Assembly: GCF_040436315.1 (NCBI RefSeq)
Contig: NZ_AP031572.1
Coordinates: 1,922,001-1,986,000 of the forward strand
Source of the DNA: Synechocystis sp. LKSZ1
GTDB lineage: Bacteria; Cyanobacteriota; Cyanobacteriia; Cyanobacteriales; Microcystaceae
Length of the DNA stretch: 64,000 bases
Direction: 5' to 3'
A program made the translations under genes and the position numbers. Shown one piece after another: positions 27,551 to 40,282 of the stretch. Under the pieces are notes generated by a model, which searched no databases, was not told where the DNA came from, and saw only the letters and a list, made by a program, of their open reading frames with translations. Positions within the stretch are counted from its first letter, which is position 1. Each line of letters opens with the position of its first letter.

Positions 27551-28002
27551 ATGTAATACATAAAGCCAGCTTCGCCATAGGCCTGACGACGGTCACAGAG
27601 GTCTTTTAAGGAGCAATTCTCTAGTATCGATTGGGCGGCCAAGCTGGCCTTTTGCCATTCGTCGCGGATTAGTTGGCTCTCCGGAGTTAGGCGCTCCGAT
27701 TCGGTTCCCCATTGATGTTCCCCTTCGATGGTGGCCACTACATCCAAAATCTTGATCTGTTCTGGATCCTGGGCCAGAAGGTAGCCGCCCTTAGCACCCC
27801 GCTGACTTTTGAGTACCCCCCCGCGGCGTAATTGGCCGAGAATCTGTTCGAGATAACGCTCAGGAATCGGTTGCTTGTCCGTAATATCCCCGACGGTTAG
27901 GGGGGTTTGTCGGCTGTGCTGACTAGCAATTTCTAACAGCGCAAGCAGGGCGTACTCTACCTTGGAGGGCAGGTCGAGGAGGACGTAGCTGGAAGTTTTC
28001 AA
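27547..28002 (-). CDS. Rrf2 family transcriptional regulator
   Basis: A winged-helix regulator of about 151 aa. No ATG suits the conserved N-terminus (SKVEYALLALLEIAS). TTG 28002, giving KTSSYVLLDLPSKVEYA, fits the normal Rrf2 length; a longer ATG frame to 28197 would overlap the divergent topoisomerase gene. The recognition helix region is PIPERYLEQILGQLRRGG and the wing is RGAKGGYLL. Unlike IscR it has only two clustered cysteines (ENCSLKDLC), so an Fe-S cluster of the IscR type is uncertain. A dyad CGTATC-N17-GATACG at 28028-28056 could be its operator. Confidence 0.85.
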   Translation of the reverse strand: MKTSSYVLLDLPSKVEYALLALLEIASQHSRQTPLTVGDITDKQPIPERYLEQILGQLRRGGVLKSQRGAKGGYLLAQDPEQIKILDVVATIEGEHQWGTESERLTPESQLIRDEWQKASLAAQSILENCSLKDLCDRRQAYGEAGFMYYI

Positions 28003-28027
28003 AACAAGGTTAGGGAATGACGGTTTT

Positions 28028-28056
28028 CGTATCGGGTTACTTTCTTTTAGGATACG
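28028..28056. promoter_or_regulatory. Dyad symmetry upstream of the Rrf2 gene
   Basis: CGTATC (28028-28033) and GATACG (28051-28056) form an inverted repeat with a 17-base spacer in the 148-bp gap between the Rrf2 gene and the topoisomerase gene. Rrf2 proteins often autoregulate by binding such dyads, so this is a candidate operator. Confidence 0.3.
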
Positions 28057-28150
28057 GGGTTGAGGGCTGTCAAGACTAGGGCGGCGATATTCGAGACAAC
28101 CAATGCTAGGATTAGCCCCTAGGTGATGGAAAAGACAGTACAGAAAACCG

Positions 28151-30727
28151 ATGGCAAAACAACTCCCCTTGGCTGACTCCAGCCGGATTCTTCCCACGGA
28201 ACTCCATGAGGAAATGCAGCGTTCCTACCTGGAATACGCCATGAGTGTGATTGTGGGCCGGGCCTTGCCGGATGTGCGGGATGGCCTGAAGCCGGTACAC
28301 CGCCGCATTCTCTACGCCATGTATGAACTGGGGTTGACCCCCGACCGGCCCTTCCGTAAATGTGCGCGGGTGGTGGGGGACGTTTTGGGGAAATACCATC
28401 CCCACGGGGATCAAGCCGTCTATGATGCCCTGGTGCGCATGGTGCAGGACTTTTCCAGTCGCTATCCCCTACTGGCGGGCCATGGTAATTTTGGTTCGGT
28501 GGACAATGACCCTGCCGCCGCCATGCGCTACACCGAAACGCGCCTAGCCCCCCTGGCCATGACGGCGGTGCTCCAGGAAATTGACGAAGCGATTATTGAT
28601 TTTAGTCCCAACTTTGATAGTTCCCAACAGGAGCCCACGGTGCTCCCGGCCCAGTTACCGATTCTGCTCCTTAATGGTTGCTCAGGCATTGCGGTGGGGA
28701 TGGCCACCAATATTCCGCCCCATAACCTGGGGGAAGTAGTCGATGGGCTAGTGGCCCTGATCGATAATCCTAATTTGTCCGACCAGGCCCTCTGGCAATT
28801 GATTCCCGGCCCTGATTTTCCCACTGGCGGCGAAATCCTCGACAGTGAAGGCACTCAAATGGCCTATCAAACTGGCCGGGGACTGATTCCCGTGCGGGGG
28901 GTGAGTCACCTAGAAACCATTCGCGGGGAAAAGCGCCGTAGTCATACCCGTACCGCCATTGTCGTCACCGAGTTACCTTACCAGGTTAATAAGGCGGCCT
29001 GGATTGAAAAGGTGGCCAGTCTCGTCAATCAACAAAAGTTAGAGGGCATCGCCGATCTCCGGGATGAAAGCGACCGGACAGGGATGCGGGTAGTAATCGA
29101 ATTGAAACGAGATGCTGACCCCCAGGCCATCCTGAGCACGCTCTATCGCACCACGGCTCTGCAGAGTAATTTCGGGGTGATTTTCTTGGCCTTGGTCAAT
29201 AATCGACCGGTTCAGCTTTCCCTACGGCAAATTTTGCAAGAATTTCTCCATTTTCGGGAAGAGACCCTGATTCGCCAGTATCGCCACGAACTGAGTCAGG
29301 CCCAGCAACGGCTAGAAGTCCTGTCCGGCTTGCGTACTGCCCTGGGCTATCTGGATCAGGTGATGGAAATTCTGCGCTCGGCTCCCGATGGCCCGACAGC
29401 CAAGGCCCAATTCCAGGTGCATCTCGACTTAACCCCTGTTCAAGCCGATGCGATTTTGGCTATGCCCCTCCGTCGTATTACTGGCCTAGAACAGCACAAA
29501 CTAGAACAAGAATATACTGCTCTGGCCCATCGAGGGCAACAACTGGAAACCCTCCTAGACAATCGCCGGGAACGCCTCAAGGGCCTAAAAAAAGAACTGC
29601 GCCAACTCAAAAAACAATTCAGTGACCCGCGCCGCACTCGTATTCTGCAATCCATGCCTCTCCTGCCGGCAGTGGCCCAAACGCCAGAACCAGAACCGCC
29701 GAGTTCTATCCCTCTCCTGGAACCGCCCAAACCCCCAACTGCAAATCGGCAAGTTCTAACGCCCTCTCTTCCGTCCCCCCAACAGGTTTCTCTGGCCTTG
29801 TTTACCCCCCAGGCCCCGCCGGAGAGTGCAATTTTGCAGATTACCAGAACAGGGGAAGCGTCTTGGTGCCTCCCAGAGCAAGTAGTTCCTCGTTCAGATC
29901 TGGTCTTTCAGGCCTCGATTCAGGCCCAGAATCACCTGTGGGTGTTTAGCCAACTTGGCAAGGTGTATCCCCTGGCCGTGGCCAAACTTCCCCCGGCCGC
30001 TAGCCAGGCCTCAATTTCCCTAATGTCCTTATTACCCAAGGGGGCCCAGAGCGAACCATGGGTGACTCAGCTCTTTCCCCTCGCGCCTGAACAGGATTTA
30101 TTACTCCTGACCCGCCAGGGTCGTTTAAAGCGTTTAGCGACCACAGAATTGGCTGAGCTAGGGCCACGGGGCCTGAGTTTACTCAAGCTCAAGGAGGATG
30201 ATCATCTGCAATGGGTGCTGAGCCTGGCCGCGGAAACCAGCCCGTCGCAGAATCTGTTGTTGGCCACCAGTTCCGGCCGCCTCCTGCGGGTTCTCTTGAC
30301 CCTCGACCAAATTCCCCGCCTTGGACGAACCGCCCAGGGCCAGACGGCATTACGACTCCGTCCCCAAGAGGCTCTGATCGGGGCTTTAGTGGTGGATGCT
30401 ACAGCTCAAGTTGGCCTCTTGACTCAGCAGGGCTACGGCAAAGCCCTAGCAGTGGACACGCTTCGTTTGGCTAAATTAGAAGATTTGGGGACGACGGTGA
30501 TCCAATTCCTGACACCAACAGATCGCTTACTGGCCCTGTGGCCTCGACCCGTCGGTCTGGCCCTGAGAACCAGCCTTGGACGAGATTTATCGGTGCAGGA
30601 CAATCAATTGACGCTTTGGGGCAAGGATGGCCCTGGAGATTACCTGGTTCCCCTGGAAGCAACGGAGCAAATTTTGTGGGCCAATCCTTGGGCAGTGGAT
30701 ATTGGCCCTTTGTCACCCACGAGTTAA
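28151..30727 (+). CDS. Type IIA DNA topoisomerase subunit A (GyrA/ParC paralogue)
   Basis: The 858-aa protein has the breakage-reunion domain (about residues 35-480) with the catalytic tyrosine in AAMRYTET (about 126-133) and [21 protein letters not shown] Pro-rich linker (about 510-550) and a C-terminal beta-pinwheel follow. I cannot find the QRRGGKG GyrA box that lets gyrase wrap DNA; the nearest stretch is [10 protein letters not shown]. This points to the second, ParC-like A subunit that cyanobacteria carry beside true GyrA. It nicks, passes and reseals DNA with a GyrB/ParE partner not present here. Confidence 0.92.
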   Translation: MAKQLPLADSSRILPTELHEEMQRSYLEYAMSVIVGRALPDVRDGLKPVHRRILYAMYELGLTPDRPFRKCARVVGDVLGKYHPHGDQAVYDALVRMVQDFSSRYPLLAGHGNFGSVDNDPAAAMRYTETRLAPLAMTAVLQEIDEAIIDFSPNFDSSQQEPTVLPAQLPILLLNGCSGIAVGMATNIPPHNLGEVVDGLVALIDNPNLSDQALWQLIPGPDFPTGGEILDSEGTQMAYQTGRGLIPVRGVSHLETIRGEKRRSHTRTAIVVTELPYQVNKAAWIEKVASLVNQQKLEGIADLRDESDRTGMRVVIELKRDADPQAILSTLYRTTALQSNFGVIFLALVNNRPVQLSLRQILQEFLHFREETLIRQYRHELSQAQQRLEVLSGLRTALGYLDQVMEILRSAPDGPTAKAQFQVHLDLTPVQADAILAMPLRRITGLEQHKLEQEYTALAHRGQQLETLLDNRRERLKGLKKELRQLKKQFSDPRRTRILQSMPLLPAVAQTPEPEPPSSIPLLEPPKPPTANRQVLTPSLPSPQQVSLALFTPQAPPESAILQITRTGEASWCLPEQVVPRSDLVFQASIQAQNHLWVFSQLGKVYPLAVAKLPPAASQASISLMSLLPKGAQSEPWVTQLFPLAPEQDLLLLTRQGRLKRLATTELAELGPRGLSLLKLKEDDHLQWVLSLAAETSPSQNLLLATSSGRLLRVLLTLDQIPRLGRTAQGQTALRLRPQEALIGALVVDATAQVGLLTQQGYGKALAVDTLRLAKLEDLGTTVIQFLTPTDRLLALWPRPVGLALRTSLGRDLSVQDNQLTLWGKDGPGDYLVPLEATEQILWANPWAVDIGPLSPTS

Positions 30728-30735
30728 CAAAAAAA

Positions 30736-32304
30736 CTACCAGGAGCGCAGGGCTCGTAGTTGCGGTGTTTTCTTGAGTTGATGGGCCTCCATCCGGGTCA
30801 GGACATCTGCCAGAATGGTCACGGCCTCAGCAATAAATGGGCCCTTATTGAGCATCACACATTCGGCCCGTTCGGCCATGGCCGCATCGGTCATTTCACC
30901 CCGCGACGGAGCGCCATTTTTGACTAAGCTTTCCAGGACTTGGGTGGCCCAAATCACCGGCACATGGGCCGCTTCACAGAGCCAAAGAATTTCTTCTTGA
31001 ATTTCCGTCAAGCGTTGATAGCCAATTTCCACCGCCAAGTCTCCCCGCGCAATCATCACCCCAAAGGGCTGTTGCCCAGCAGCGCGAACGATCAACTCCG
31101 GTAAGTTACGGACGGCTTCATCGGTCTCAATTTTGGCAATGATGGGCGGGAGGGGGGCCGTGGCCCCAAGAAGGTCTTGGAGTGCGACTTGCAGTAGCTC
31201 GATATCGGCGGGCTTTTGGACGAAGGAATAGCCAATCAAATCGGCCTGGGTGGCAGCAAACTGAAGGTCTTGGCGGTCTTTGTTGGTCAGGGGGCTGAGG
31301 TTAAGGGCCGTGCCCGGAAAATTCAGACCTTTCTCGGGCCGTAGTTTTACCCCTTTTGGGCTGGCGTGGGTCACTTGCAGAAGCAGGCCGGAGTGCTGGG
31401 GAATTTCGCTGTAGTCCGTCGCCACCACGCGGGTTCTGAGCTTGCCATCATCGATGTAAACCGCCGCCCCCACCGTTAAACTATCCAGGACTTCTGGCGT
31501 TGTACAACTCGTACAGAAGCGGTCGATGGGGGAAGCTGGGACGGACTCTTCATCCTGCTCGGCCGGGAGCGGTAGGGCCTGGCGCAGAAGCACAAGGTAG
31601 TCATCACGAAACAGCCGTCGTTGTTCCCCCGGATAAAATACTGGCCCTGTCCGAATTTTGGGCCCGGCTAAATCCATCAAGATCCGGCAGGGTTGACCGA
31701 CTTCTTGGCTGGCCCGGCGGACATGGTCAATCATGGCCTGCCAAATCTCCGGGTCATCGTGGGCACAGTTGATGCGGACACAGGCCGCCCCCCGTTTGAG
31801 GACTTCCCGCACCAGCTCATAATTCTCTGCGGCTTCTGTGGGCAGGGTGACCATAATGCGCACCCTTTGGGGGAGCCGGGCCGGGCCAAAGAGTTCTTCG
31901 GTATGTTTCTCTAACAGATGGCGGCCCTCTAAAAATTCTGCTAGCTGGGGACGACGAATCCGGTTGGGTAATCCCGTTTGGCACAGGGCCGACAGGGTGG
32001 CCATCACGGCCATCAAGCTGGGCATGACCCGGCCTTCCAATCGCCCTAAAGAAGACAGGCCCCAAGGCATCAGGGCTGCCTGCAAGGGTCGCAGGTCGTG
32101 GCGGCGGAGGGCCAGGTAATGGGCCAAATTTAGGGCACTGGACAAAAATTCAGAGCGATGGATATGGCCCTGCCATTGGTGAAAGGTCGCTTCCCCGCTC
32201 GCTTCAACGTCTTCATAAAGTACTTGTAACGTTTGTAACAGGCCTTGGGGAGTTTGGAGGGTTTGGGGAGTGAGGTGGGTCGGGTCGAGGGGGGACACTA
32301 ACAT
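30736..32304 (-). CDS. Pyruvate kinase-like protein with N-terminal extension
   Basis: A 522-aa protein whose residues 147-505 match the pyruvate kinase TIM barrel and B domain. Seen are VRINCAH (176-182), DLAGPKIRTG (211-220), the catalytic lysine with the Mg-binding glutamate (K391, E393), ARGDLAVEIG (419-428) and SRGEMTD (467-473). Two features are odd. About 140 N-terminal residues are unrelated to pyruvate kinase. The C-terminal domain that binds fructose-1,6-bisphosphate or AMP is absent, the protein ending about 40 residues after the barrel motif. It may be an unregulated kinase or have another role. It converges on the topoisomerase gene with an 8-bp gap. Confidence 0.85.
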   Translation of the reverse strand: MLVSPLDPTHLTPQTLQTPQGLLQTLQVLYEDVEASGEATFHQWQGHIHRSEFLSSALNLAHYLALRRHDLRPLQAALMPWGLSSLGRLEGRVMPSLMAVMATLSALCQTGLPNRIRRPQLAEFLEGRHLLEKHTEELFGPARLPQRVRIMVTLPTEAAENYELVREVLKRGAACVRINCAHDDPEIWQAMIDHVRRASQEVGQPCRILMDLAGPKIRTGPVFYPGEQRRLFRDDYLVLLRQALPLPAEQDEESVPASPIDRFCTSCTTPEVLDSLTVGAAVYIDDGKLRTRVVATDYSEIPQHSGLLLQVTHASPKGVKLRPEKGLNFPGTALNLSPLTNKDRQDLQFAATQADLIGYSFVQKPADIELLQVALQDLLGATAPLPPIIAKIETDEAVRNLPELIVRAAGQQPFGVMIARGDLAVEIGYQRLTEIQEEILWLCEAAHVPVIWATQVLESLVKNGAPSRGEMTDAAMAERAECVMLNKGPFIAEAVTILADVLTRMEAHQLKKTPQLRALRSW

Positions 32305-32616
32305 AATCGATGTCTCCTGTCGGGATAGTCTAGAGCCACAGTTTTCGTTGTTGTTTCATTCGTTTTCCGTGGGGTTAGGCTCTGTTGCTATCCCTAAGCT
32401 TAAAAGTTTTGGATCTTAGTCTCTAGGTCTCAATTCCATTGTAGGAGCCTTGGTCAGTGGCCAAACCCTTTGAGCTAGCCAGCATCAAACTTCGTAATGG
32501 CCGGTAAGAAATGAATTGGATGTTTGGCTCGGGAAAAGACCTCGTTTGGTTCCGATGACAAACGTAACAGGCCTTCCATCAAAAACGGTAAGATGCGGGG
32601 ATGATCGTTTGTTGAG
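32305..32616. other. 312-bp intergenic region between divergent genes
   Basis: Presumed promoters for the pyruvate kinase-like gene and icd. I found no perfect -10/-35 pair, no GTA-N8-TAC NtcA site and no structured repeat. Short frames here lack coding character. Confidence 0.4.
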
Positions 32617-34044
32617 ATGTCTATGTACGAGAAACTCCAGCCCCCCAGTGTCGGCTCCAAAATTACCTTTGAGAATGGTAAGCCCCAGGTTCCCAATGAT
32701 CCGATTATTCCCTTTATTCGGGGGGATGGTACGGGAGTCGATATTTGGCCGGCCACGGAAAAGGTGATTAATGCGGCGGTGGCCCAGGCCTACGGCGGCC
32801 AGCGTCAAATCCATTGGTTTAAAGTCTATGCTGGGGATGAGGCCTGTGATCTGTATGGAACTTACCAATACCTACCCCAGGATACCCTAACGGCAATTCA
32901 GGAATACGGCATTGCCATCAAAGGCCCCCTGACAACCCCCATTGGTGGCGGCATTCGTTCCCTCAATGTGGCCCTGCGCCAAATCTTCGATCTTTACAGT
33001 TGTGTGCGCCCCTGTTGCTACTATACGGGAACGCCCTCGCCCCACAAAAGCCCGGAAAAATTGGATATTATCGTTTACCGGGAAAATACTGAAGACATTT
33101 ACCTCGGCATTGAATGGCCCGAAGGTAGTGATGGCGCTAAAACCTTAATTGCCTACTTAAATAACGAATTAATTCCGGCCACGCCGGCCCTGGGCAAAAA
33201 GCAAATCCGCCTCGATTCCGGTATTGGCATTAAGCCCGTTAGTAAAACAGGTTCCCAACGACTGATCCGTCGCGCCATCCAACACGCCCTCCGTCTGCCG
33301 AAGCCCAAGAATCAAGTGACCTTGGTACATAAAGGTAACATTATGAAGTTCACGGAAGGGGCATTCCGGGATTGGGGCTATGAATTAGCGACCACGGAAT
33401 TTCGGGGGGATTGTGTTACGGAGCGAGAATCCTGGATTTTGGGCAATAAGGAGAAAAATCCTGATCTCAGCATTGAAGAGAATGCCCGCAGGATTGACCC
33501 CGGCTACGATGCTTTAACCGAGGAAAAAAAAGCGGCGGTGCGAGAAGAAGTAGAACAAGTACTTGCAACCATTTGGGAGTCCCACGGTAATGGCCAGTGG
33601 AAAGAGAAGGTAATGGTCAACGACCGTATTGCTGACAGTATTTTTCAGCAAATCCAGACCCGGCCCGATGAGTATTCTATCCTGGCTACCATGAACCTGA
33701 ATGGGGATTACCTTTCTGATGCGGCAGCGGCCATTGTTGGGGGCCTGGGCATGGGCCCTGGGGCCAATATCGGCGATCATGCCGCTATTTTTGAAGCTAC
33801 CCACGGCACGGCACCGAAGCACGCGGGACTAGACCGCATTAATCCTGGCTCAGTCATTCTCTCGGGGGTGATGATGCTGGAGTTTATGGGCTGGCAGGAG
33901 GCCGCTGATCTGATTAAAAAAGGGATTGCAGCGGCCATTGCTAATGGAGAAGTAACCTACGATTTAGCTCGGATGATGGAACCTCCTGTGGAACCGTTAA
34001 AGTGCTCGGAATTTGCTCAGGCCATCATCAACCATTTTGGCTAG
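32617..34044 (+). CDS. icd: Isocitrate dehydrogenase (NADP+)
   Basis: The 475-aa cyanobacterial NADP-dependent enzyme converts isocitrate to 2-oxoglutarate, the carbon skeleton for ammonium assimilation. Substrate-binding residues are visible in [13 protein letters not shown] (about 109-121) and the Mg/NADP region in [14 protein letters not shown] (about 366-379), then [12 protein letters not shown] roughly 45-residue insertion (about 280-325) is typical of cyanobacterial icd. ATG 32617 is used; ATG 32623 is also possible. It shares a CTAG stop with the convergent sppA gene. Confidence 0.96.
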   Translation: MSMYEKLQPPSVGSKITFENGKPQVPNDPIIPFIRGDGTGVDIWPATEKVINAAVAQAYGGQRQIHWFKVYAGDEACDLYGTYQYLPQDTLTAIQEYGIAIKGPLTTPIGGGIRSLNVALRQIFDLYSCVRPCCYYTGTPSPHKSPEKLDIIVYRENTEDIYLGIEWPEGSDGAKTLIAYLNNELIPATPALGKKQIRLDSGIGIKPVSKTGSQRLIRRAIQHALRLPKPKNQVTLVHKGNIMKFTEGAFRDWGYELATTEFRGDCVTERESWILGNKEKNPDLSIEENARRIDPGYDALTEEKKAAVREEVEQVLATIWESHGNGQWKEKVMVNDRIADSIFQQIQTRPDEYSILATMNLNGDYLSDAAAAIVGGLGMGPGANIGDHAAIFEATHGTAPKHAGLDRINPGSVILSGVMMLEFMGWQEAADLIKKGIAAAIANGEVTYDLARMMEPPVEPLKCSEFAQAIINHFG

Positions 34045-34865
34045 GGCCGATAAAGCCAGAGGGGTTGGCCCTGGGTGGCCAGTTCAAATTCTAACCAGGC
34101 CCAACTGGCCCCGACCGGGGCCGTCGAGATAACATTGCCAGTAAGTTTTTTGACGAGGGACTTGGGTTCTTCGATGGTTTGGCATTCGGCCTTATCTGGG
34201 TCAAGGCCAGCCAATTCAGCGGCCCAAGAGCGGGCATCTTCTTCGGTGCCCAAACGATCAACAACGCCTAGTTCTAAGGCCTGGTGACCCGTAAAAATCC
34301 GGCCATCGGCAAAGCTCCTCACTGTATCGAGGGAAAGCTTACGGGCCTGAGCTACGGTTTCGATAAATTGTTGGTAGCTGTTATCAATCAGGGCCTGAAG
34401 AATGGCCTGTTCTTCGGGCTGTAATTCCCGGTCAAAGGCCAAAATATCCTTGTAAGGGCCAGATTTAATGACCTTAAAGGAAACGCCAATCTTCTCCAGT
34501 AACCGTTCTAAATTATTACCTCGCAGAATCACACCAATACTACCGGTAATCGTGCCAGGGTTGGCCACAATGTAGTGGGCCCCCATGCCAATATAGACCC
34601 CCCCTGAGGCCGAAATATTGCCAAAACTGGCCACAATCTTGACGCTTTCCCCTAGTTTTTTCAGGGCCGCATAGATTTCCTGGGAATCCCCCACTGTCCC
34701 GCCAGGGGAATCAATTCGCAATAACAGAGCAGGATATTGTTTCTCCTTAATGGTTTTCAGGGCCTTGAGCACTTGTTGGCGAGTACTGCCACCAATGGCC
34801 CCGCTAATTTCTAGACGGGCAATTTGTTTTTTGGGGTTTGGCTTAAAGGGCCAGATCATATTCAA
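34041..34865 (-). CDS. sppA: Signal peptide peptidase SppA (short form)
   Basis: A 274-aa S49 serine protease with one catalytic domain. The nucleophile is S87 in SASGG and the general base is K139 in GPYKD, the SppA Ser-Lys dyad. [10 protein letters not shown] (52-61) and GTITGSIGV (104-112) are family motifs. It lacks a clear N-terminal transmembrane helix, unlike the long form. It would degrade signal peptides at the membrane; in cyanobacteria SppA-type proteases have also been linked to acclimation of antenna proteins. Confidence 0.9.
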   Translation of the reverse strand: MNMIWPFKPNPKKQIARLEISGAIGGSTRQQVLKALKTIKEKQYPALLLRIDSPGGTVGDSQEIYAALKKLGESVKIVASFGNISASGGVYIGMGAHYIVANPGTITGSIGVILRGNNLERLLEKIGVSFKVIKSGPYKDILAFDRELQPEEQAILQALIDNSYQQFIETVAQARKLSLDTVRSFADGRIFTGHQALELGVVDRLGTEEDARSWAAELAGLDPDKAECQTIEEPKSLVKKLTGNVISTAPVGASWAWLEFELATQGQPLWLYRP

Positions 34866-34988
34866 TAATACCTATGCTTGATGTGGGTTGGAGGTCTCTT
34901 TATTGGATCAACTGGCCCTAATCTCTGCCTGGGGAAGGGATTTTGGGTGAGGGTTGCCAAAGCGGGATATTTCCGCGGTCATTGCTCT

Positions 34989-35483
34989 TTATTCCCCGTA
35001 TTCTTGCAAGAAACTCAGGAAATCCGTTAGGGCTGATCGGGTATCCGGGTTAGGGGCGAGTTGATGTCGTGTTTGGAGAATAAAGCCTCTATTTTGGATT
35101 CGAGCACGGCTAGCCGCTCGTTCTCTTTCTTGATCTGCTCGGTCTCGTTCTCGATCTGCTTTTTCTCGTTCTTCAATCGCTCGGTTTCGTTCCTCGTCTG
35201 CAAGATGATCGCGTCGAGTTTCGCGTTCTCTTGCTTCAGCCACGCGGTTTCCTTGTGCAATCTCTCGGTTTCGGATTCGATTTCCAGCGTTCCACTCAAG
35301 GCCGAGATTAACCACGAGAGCCGCTGTGCCCAACGCAAACGCAAGGAAACTCCATGCGAGGATGGTGAGGGGGATGAGTTGGATGGGGGTGGTGTCGATG
35401 TTGCCATAAAACCTCAGTAGGGCTGCAACGGCATAGAGAAAGGTGGTCAGAGAACGGGGCAGGAGGGCTAGAAAGCTTGCCAT
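34989..35483 (-). CDS. Membrane protein with heptad-repeat tail (two frames open)
   Basis: The 164-aa frame starts with two hydrophobic segments (residues 4-24 and 34-60), followed by an Arg/Glu/Asp-rich helix (about 70-130) and a short tail ending LQEYGE. The helical part is encoded by about eight degenerate 21-nt units (35109-35276). A second minus-strand frame (35027-35407, 126 aa) reads the same repeats as a more canonical coiled coil with Leu or Ile every seventh residue (ETERLKNE, IENETEQIKKENERL). Either the first frame is the gene, or a frameshift joins the membrane part of one frame to the coiled coil of the other. Function unknown. Confidence 0.6.
   Translation of the reverse strand: MASFLALLPRSLTTFLYAVAALLRFYGNIDTTPIQLIPLTILAWSFLAFALGTAALVVNLGLEWNAGNRIRNREIAQGNRVAEARERETRRDHLADEERNRAIEEREKADRERDRADQERERAASRARIQNRGFILQTRHQLAPNPDTRSALTDFLSFLQEYGE
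35109..35276. repeat. Eight degenerate 21-nt tandem repeats
   Basis: Aligned in 21-base steps from 35109, the units keep a CGGTnTCGTTC-like core (for example 35130-35150, 35151-35171, 35172-35192). The period equals seven codons, so every frame gives heptads. Confidence 0.75.
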
Positions 35484-35605
35484 GATTCTAATCTAAGATA
35501 ACGCAGTCGGTTTTGCCCCTCGGCGATGTTTCTTTCACCCAAATTCCGGTCAATGCAAATGAGCCAAGGGGAGTCAGGTTCGGCCCCTTTCCCTCTGTAT
35601 TCCCG

Positions 35606-36739
35606 TTAGCGGCCGAGGGTCAATTCTTCCCGTTTCCCTAATATTCCTTGGGGCCGCCAGACCATCAAGACCATCAAAATTAAACCAATGACCATCACCC
35701 GGAAGGCCCCTGCTTGGCTCTGGTCTAACCAACCCAGTTGGGGCAAGTAGGTGCGTGTTAGGGCATCGTAGGCCCAGAAGATAATGGCCCCCAACACCGT
35801 TCCCGCATTACTGCCCGCTCCCCCCAAGACCACAATAATCCAGGCGTGGAAGGTCAATAGGGGCTCAAAATTACTGGGGTAGATAGTTGTTAACTGCCAG
35901 GCAAACAGGGCCCCCGCCAGGCCCGCAATGGCTCCCCCCAGCATGAAGGATTGTAATTTATAGCCAAAAACGTTTTTACCCAAGGCCCGAGGAATTTCTT
36001 CGTCCTCACGAATGGCCTTGAGGATGCGTCCCCAGGGGGATTGTTCTAGAAAATCGAGGGCAACGTAGAGGCTCGCTAGCAGGGCCAAGGTCAACAGCAT
36101 TAAGCCAGCCTTGTAACTGTACTGATAGAGGGCAATCACGCCGGGAATATAGGCCGCTAGGATCAGCCCCGTGGCGATCACCCCCCAAATCACCAAGGTC
36201 AACGGTTTGCGGGGTTGATAACTTTTGCCTTGAATTTGCTGCCCCTCGCGGTATTGCTGACGTAGACTTCGGAGCAATAGATATTCGGCATAGACGGCCA
36301 GGGCAGTAAACAGCAGGATCAAGCCCAGACGAACAACCAAATTGGGCTGAAAATCTAAGGGGAGTGGATAGCGCTGTACCCCAAAGGCCCCCCGCGTTAA
36401 CCACTCTTCGTTGAGGGCAATCAGGCGGATGACCTCGGATACCCCAATGGTGACAATAGCCAGATAATCCTCCCGCAGTCGCAGGGTAGATGTCCCAATC
36501 AACAGGCCTAGGAGGGAGGAGAGGCCAATACCCACCAGAACTGCCAAGGGAATCGGGACTCCCTGGAGGCTGAGGAGGGCCGTTGCGTAGGCCCCTAGGG
36601 TCATAAAAGCCACATGGCCGAAGTTAATCAGGCCCGTAAAACCCCATTGCAGGTTTAACCCGAGGGCAAAGATGGCGTAAACGGCCGCCGATGTGACTAA
36701 AAAAACCAGGTAACCACTGCTGGCCGCAAAATCTGCCAC
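35606..36739 (-). CDS. Branched-chain/neutral amino acid ABC transporter permease (LivM/NatC type)
   Basis: A 377-aa permease starting at GTG 36739 with GAGGAG 12 bases upstream. About ten hydrophobic segments are visible. GLNLQWGFTGLINFGHVAFM (27-46) and the EAA-like loop GRILKAIREDEEIPRALGKN (about 237-256) are LivM signatures. An extra charged loop near 165-180 (REGQQIQGKSYQPRK) resembles the cyanobacterial N-I neutral amino acid permease (Nat). The other Nat subunits are not in the window. It is the last gene of the minus-strand run after frr, 58 bp downstream. Confidence 0.88.
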   Translation of the reverse strand: MADFAASSGYLVFLVTSAAVYAIFALGLNLQWGFTGLINFGHVAFMTLGAYATALLSLQGVPIPLAVLVGIGLSSLLGLLIGTSTLRLREDYLAIVTIGVSEVIRLIALNEEWLTRGAFGVQRYPLPLDFQPNLVVRLGLILLFTALAVYAEYLLLRSLRQQYREGQQIQGKSYQPRKPLTLVIWGVIATGLILAAYIPGVIALYQYSYKAGLMLLTLALLASLYVALDFLEQSPWGRILKAIREDEEIPRALGKNVFGYKLQSFMLGGAIAGLAGALFAWQLTTIYPSNFEPLLTFHAWIIVVLGGAGSNAGTVLGAIIFWAYDALTRTYLPQLGWLDQSQAGAFRVMVIGLILMVLMVWRPQGILGKREELTLGR

Positions 36740-36797
36740 GGTTGACTCGACTCCTCTAAATTTGAACTTGACTGCCTGGGGAAAGATGGCCAGGCTT

Positions 36798-39489
<2,692 letters not shown>

Positions 39490-39497
<8 letters not shown>

Positions 39498-40269
39498 AGC
39501 GGGTTAATTGCAGGCGATAACGGTCTTTTTTCGTAATGCTCACGTCCCCGATTTCTAAGCGGCCCTTGCCCCGGAAGGTCACCAGATCCCCGGCCTTGAG
39601 GCTATAGCTGGGTTGCGTGATTTCCTTCCAATTGACCCGCACATCCCCCCGACTAATGGCCTCTGCCATCTTACTGCGGGACAGGCCAAACCCGGCAGAG
39701 GCAACGGCATCCAATCTTAGAGACGCTTCCACCGTCGTCATTTCCTTTTTTTGGGGCGGGCGAATCTTTAACTCACTAGAATCAATAACCCGGGTCTTCA
39801 CTGGGACAGAACGAACCTGAACGAGATGAAGCGTTAAAAAATCGGCCATTTCCGGTAAGACGATGGCCTGGGCCCCCCGCTCTCCCAGCAAAATAATATC
39901 GCCGACTTTATCCCGCACAATCCCCGTTCCCAGGATGGCTCCGAGAAAGTCCCGATGGCTAGCGGAATCAAAGAGAAAATTACCGACAATTTCCAAATAG
40001 GCTAGGGGAATTTGGGCCAGATCGAGGCCTAAATCCGCTCGATTAATGGCCAAGCGCTGGCGTTCGGCCTGGGGATAGCCGCCCCAGTTTAGGGTTTCTA
40101 GTTCAGTTAAACGGCCAAGACGTTCCTGGGCCTCCACCAAGACCGGCGGCGACAAAAAATCCGTGACGGCCATTTCCCACGTCCGCAGGGCCTGGTCGGC
40201 CAGGTCAATAATGCGGGCCATTTCTTCCCGGTATTCGACCCCTTTGAGTAGACTGTCTCGCGGTAACAT
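39490..40269 (-). CDS. Photosystem II S4 domain protein (TIGR03069 type)
   Basis: A 259-aa protein with an N-terminal cyanobacteria/plastid-specific region (1-180) and a C-terminal S4 RNA-binding domain (about 182-245; [18 protein letters not shown], then [11 protein letters not shown]). TIGR03069 proteins are restricted to oxygenic phototrophs and are named for a proposed role with photosystem II; the molecular function is not established. It is located in a run with tRNA-modification and translation genes, which fits an RNA-binding role. ATG 40269 is 13 bp from the previous stop. Confidence 0.85.
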
Positions 40270-40282
40270 CCTTGCCTATTCC

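Noticed and set aside
32475-32868. Minus-strand frames opposite the icd start
   Set aside because: They overlap the strongly conserved icd coding sequence antisense and have no domain.
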